This document shows positions 5,908 to 6,619 of a stretch of 6,619 nucleotides of DNA, piece by piece. This stretch comes from Candidatus Bathyarchaeota archaeon. GTDB taxonomy: Archaea > Thermoproteota > Bathyarchaeia > TCS64. Under the pieces are notes generated by a model. It made no database searches, was not told the origin of the DNA, and saw only the letters and a program-made list of their open reading frames with translations. The DNA lies in contig WJIV01000129.1 in the NCBI GenBank assembly GCA_014730055.1, positions 1 to 6,619 on the forward strand, written 5' to 3'. How positions within the stretch are numbered: the stretch's first letter is position 1; each line of letters starts with the position of its first letter. The position numbers were made by a program, and so were the translations under genes.

Positions 5908-6619
5908 ATGAGCAAGTATTTTGAGAACCAGCCTGATTCTGAAACAATCAAAGAAAAAATAGAGGGATTTCAGAACTGGCTAGAAATTGACCTCGACGCA
6001 ATAGGTCATAACCTTCGTGAAGTTAAAAAGAAGACAGGGGACGCTGAAATAGTTCCATGCGTAAAAGCAAATGGTTATGGTCATGGTATAGTACCATGCG
6101 TTGCGTATATGCAGACTCAAGGGGTAAAACGCGTCCTCGTTGCCAAGCTAGGGGAGGCTCTTCAGCTCAGAAACGCTGGTCTCGACATAGGTATAATCTG
6201 TCTTGACCCTCTTTTTAGCCCCGAACAGTTCGAGAAAGTAGCAGAATTAGACATAACTCAGACTATTTACCAGAAGAAGCCCGCGAAGATGCTCAGTGAG
6301 GCGGCGAAAAAACTGGGAAAAGAGGCTAAGATATGGGTAAAGGTAGATACAGGGCTTGGTAGAGTGGGAGTTAATTGGAAGGAAGCTCCAGAGTTTATAG
6401 AGTTCGTAGCTGGTCTACCAAGTATAAGGACAGATGGCATGTTCAGCACCTTCAGCGAGGATGAGAAACTCGATAGAAAGCAGGTTGACAGGCTTCTGGA
6501 TATTGACTCAAAGGTTAAGAGAATGGGCCTAGACTCTGGCACAAAGAGCATAGCAAGTAGTAACGCAGTTTTCCATAAACCCTACAGCTACCTCGACGCG
6601 GTGAGGCCTGGTCTTATGC
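5908..6619 (+). CDS. alr: Alanine racemase, N-terminal part (runs off the window)
   Basis: Translation from ATG 5908 gives an open frame of 237 codons cut by the window end. It is the PLP-binding TIM-barrel half of an alanine racemase, which interconverts L- and D-alanine. Signatures are the cofactor lysine K53 in VPCVKANGYGHG (49-60), VDTGLGRVGV (146-155) with R152 corresponding to the active-site Arg136 of the Geobacillus enzyme, ASSNAVFH (216-223) with S218 at the PLP-phosphate serine, and DAVRPGLM (230-237) with R233 at the Arg219 position that contacts the pyridine nitrogen. The usual THF/SHF histidine (His166) is replaced: the segment reads MFSTFSEDE, placing T181 there. The second catalytic base (Tyr265) lies in the C-terminal domain, outside the window. 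A related amino-acid racemase specificity (for example serine) cannot be excluded. The start is preferred for its TATA spacing and normal family N-terminus (NWLEIDLDAIGHN, 23-35). Confidence 0.9.
   Translation, partial: MSKYFENQPDSETIKEKIEGFQNWLEIDLDAIGHNLREVKKKTGDAEIVPCVKANGYGHGIVPCVAYMQTQGVKRVLVAKLGEALQLRNAGLDIGIICLDPLFSPEQFEKVAELDITQTIYQKKPAKMLSEAAKKLGKEAKIWVKVDTGLGRVGVNWKEAPEFIEFVAGLPSIRTDGMFSTFSEDEKLDRKQVDRLLDIDSKVKRMGLDSGTKSIASSNAVFHKPYSYLDAVRPGLM

Noticed and set aside
10..6619. A new multi-gene defence, secretion or biosynthetic system
   Set aside because: All eight genes belong to known housekeeping families, they lie on alternating strands with apparently separate promoters, and there is no mobile-element or toxin-like gene.

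Overview
The window reads as a compact stretch of an archaeal chromosome. The evidence is: a KEOPS subunit of the Cgi121 family and a stand-alone Tan1-type THUMP protein, both archaeal/eukaryotic families; arginine written mainly as AGG/AGA; and start codons with no convincing Shine-Dalgarno sequence but an A/T-rich TATA-like element roughly 24-30 nt upstream, the arrangement of leaderless archaeal genes. The sequence does not fix the lineage. The AGG/AGA preference is common in thermophiles, but that is only suggestive. Nearly all of the DNA is coding; the largest gap between genes is about 90-150 bp, depending on start choice. I see no mobile element, CRISPR array, RNA gene or phage gene.

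Layout, left to right: (1) a class V PLP-dependent aminotransferase-fold enzyme (+, 10-1110) without a cysteine-desulfurase catalytic cysteine; (2) Cgi121 (+, TTG start, 1144-1692), overlapping tail to tail with (3) a THUMP-domain protein (-, 1672-2208). That gene is divergent, across 55 bp with one apparently shared TATA element, from (4) a DUF89/ARMT1-like metal-dependent phosphatase (+, 2264-3148). The phosphatase converges, with overlapping stop codons inside a 22-bp palindrome, on (5) a short TsaC/YrdC-type threonylcarbamoyl-AMP synthase (-, 3145-3756). Upstream of it on the same strand is (6) a ZIP metal transporter (-, 3795-4571 or 4631), divergent from (7) a minimal DEAD-box helicase (+, 4724/4754-5875). 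Last comes (8) an alanine racemase (+, 5908 to beyond the window edge).

Functionally this looks like housekeeping content rather than a dedicated new system. The clearest theme is tRNA maturation. TsaC makes the threonylcarbamoyl-AMP that the KEOPS complex, of which Cgi121 is a part, transfers to A37 of ANN-decoding tRNAs, and the THUMP protein is of the kind that helps tRNA N4-acetylcytidine formation. They are not one operon, since each gene seems to have its own promoter. The least ordinary items are the alanine racemase in an archaeon, with a Thr at the usual active-site His position, and the small regulatory architectures: a shared TATA element, a palindrome on a start codon and a palindrome on convergent stops.
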